Assembly: GCA_026125925.1 (NCBI GenBank)
Contig: JAHCKF010000206.1
Span: 1 to 6,616 of the forward strand
Direction: 5' to 3'
From: Pseudolabrys sp.
Lineage (GTDB): Bacteria; Pseudomonadota; Alphaproteobacteria; Rhizobiales; Xanthobacteraceae
DNA: 6,616 nucleotides
Below, in pieces: positions 5,950 to 6,616 of the stretch. The position numbers and the translations under genes were made by a program. Each line of letters opens with the position of its first letter. Position 1 is the stretch's first letter. The notes beneath the pieces were generated by a model that saw only the letters and a list, made by a program, of their open reading frames with translations, did not search any database and had not been told where the DNA came from.

Positions 5950-6616
5950 CTTGCGAGAAATCCACGATTTTCGATTTGTAGTCGCTGCGCGGTAGCGTCC
6001 CATAGGGCGCGAGTTCGACGGTGGCGCTGAACACGAGAGCCGAACGGATCTCGCTCTCGATGCGCTCGGCAAGCTGTCCCGGCTCGGCCGTTTTCTCGGC
6101 GAGTTCGACCACCACCTTGAGCGGCGGGCTCTGCTTGACGCCCTTGACGTCCGGGCGGATCGAGATCACGCCACTGACATCCGGTGCGAAGCGGTTGACC
6201 ACCTCCCGCACGGCGGACGGGAAAACGTTGACGCCGCGCACGATCAGCATGTCGTCGGTGCGGCCGATGCAGCGCACGCGCGGCGAGGTGCGGCCGCACG
6301 GGCAGGGCTCGGTCCAGATCATGACGTGGTCGCGCGTTCGGAAGCGCAACAGGGGCGCCGCCTGCTGGCGCAGATGAGTGAGGACCAGTTCGCCGCGGGC
6401 GCCGTCGGTCATCGGGATCGAGGCGCCGCTGTCGGGATCGATCAGTTCCGGATAGACGAAGCCGCGGCCGCCGAGATGCATGCCGTGCTGATGCGGGCAT
6501 TCGCCCCACAGCGACGGCGAGATGTCGCCGATGCCCATCGCCTCGGTGACCAGGGCGCCCCAGGCCTCCTCGAGCTTGGCGCGCATCGCCGGCTCGCCGC
6601 CGCCGGGTTCGCCGGC
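5939..6616 (-). CDS. phenylacetate-CoA ligase (PaaK-like) AMP-forming acyl-CoA ligase, C-terminal part
   Basis: The frame is open from the right edge to TAG 5939-5941, giving 225 visible residues, about half of a ~430-450-residue PaaK-type ligase; the N-terminal half is outside. The enzyme would make an acyl- or aryl-CoA from a carboxylic acid, ATP and CoA in the cytoplasm. Visible PaaK-family motifs (numbered from the edge): A-G-E-P-G at 1-5, R-F-R-T-R-D at 91-96 (adenylate-binding aspartate), C-P-C-G-R at 105-109, G-R-T-D-D-M-L-I-V-R-G-V-N-V-F-P at 118-133 (hinge and start of the mobile C-terminal domain), and L-P-R-S-D-Y-K at 208-214 with the presumed catalytic Lys214. Tyr213 stands where PaaK usually has Gly. 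Cys40, His42, His44, His47, Cys105 and Cys107 may form a structural metal site. Met at 6584-6586 is internal, not the start. The binding-protein gene follows 37 bases on, suggesting coupled uptake and activation. Family is clear; phenylacetate as substrate is not. Confidence 0.9.
   Translation of the reverse strand, partial: AGEPGGGEPAMRAKLEEAWGALVTEAMGIGDISPSLWGECPHQHGMHLGGRGFVYPELIDPDSGASIPMTDGARGELVLTHLRQQAAPLLRFRTRDHVMIWTEPCPCGRTSPRVRCIGRTDDMLIVRGVNVFPSAVREVVNRFAPDVSGVISIRPDVKGVKQSPPLKVVVELAEKTAEPGQLAERIESEIRSALVFSATVELAPYGTLPRSDYKSKIVDFSQARQ

Noticed and set aside
5233..6030. A 265-codon + strand open frame opposite the binding-protein gene
   Set aside because: It is antisense to the signal peptide, most of the binding protein and the end of the ligase; low-complexity His/Arg/Asp content suggests chance.

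Overview
The window looks like chromosomal DNA from a high-GC alphaproteobacterium, most likely Hyphomicrobiales (Bradyrhizobium / Rhodopseudomonas / Xanthobacteraceae-like). This is judged from the strong G/C bias at third codon positions, the MerR-type regulator at the left edge (a form common in that order), and the mix of a TRAP transporter with CoA-dependent catabolism genes. The genus is an inference. No mobile element, CRISPR array, tRNA or rRNA was seen.

Layout. On the + strand, bases 2-571 are the 3' part of a MerR-family regulator with a long acidic, probably disordered middle. After a 124-base gap holding a candidate hairpin come a crotonase-fold enoyl-CoA hydratase (696-1475) and, 28 bases later, a two-lobed 3-hydroxyacyl-CoA dehydrogenase (1504-3024). 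These resemble the PaaF/PaaH pair of the phenylacetyl-CoA lower pathway, but could be a more general beta-oxidation pair. On the - strand, read right to left, are the C-terminal half of a PaaK-like AMP-forming CoA ligase (5939-6616, running off the edge) and a complete tripartite TRAP transporter: periplasmic binding protein (4897-5901), small membrane subunit (4338-4829) and large membrane subunit (3037-4338). The two groups converge, with only 12 bases between the stop codons of the dehydrogenase and the large permease.

How it may fit together. The binding protein would capture a carboxylate in the periplasm, the two membrane subunits would import it with sodium, and the co-directional ligase would trap it as a CoA thioester. 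The hydratase and dehydrogenase on the other strand could carry out later beta-oxidation-like steps on a ring-cleaved or aliphatic CoA intermediate. The ligase-transporter link rests on same-strand order and tight spacing. The link to the hydratase/dehydrogenase pair rests only on adjacency. The substrate cannot be read from the sequence; an aryl or arylacetic acid is a reasonable guess from the ligase family.

No wholly new system is evident. The most notable non-coding signal is a perfect 12-bp GC-rich stem-loop between the binding-protein and small-permease genes, well placed to set unequal expression of the transporter subunits. Other points are the TAATG stop/start overlap between the two permease genes, a small hairpin around the ligase stop codon, and substitutions in otherwise conserved motifs of the ligase and dehydrogenase.
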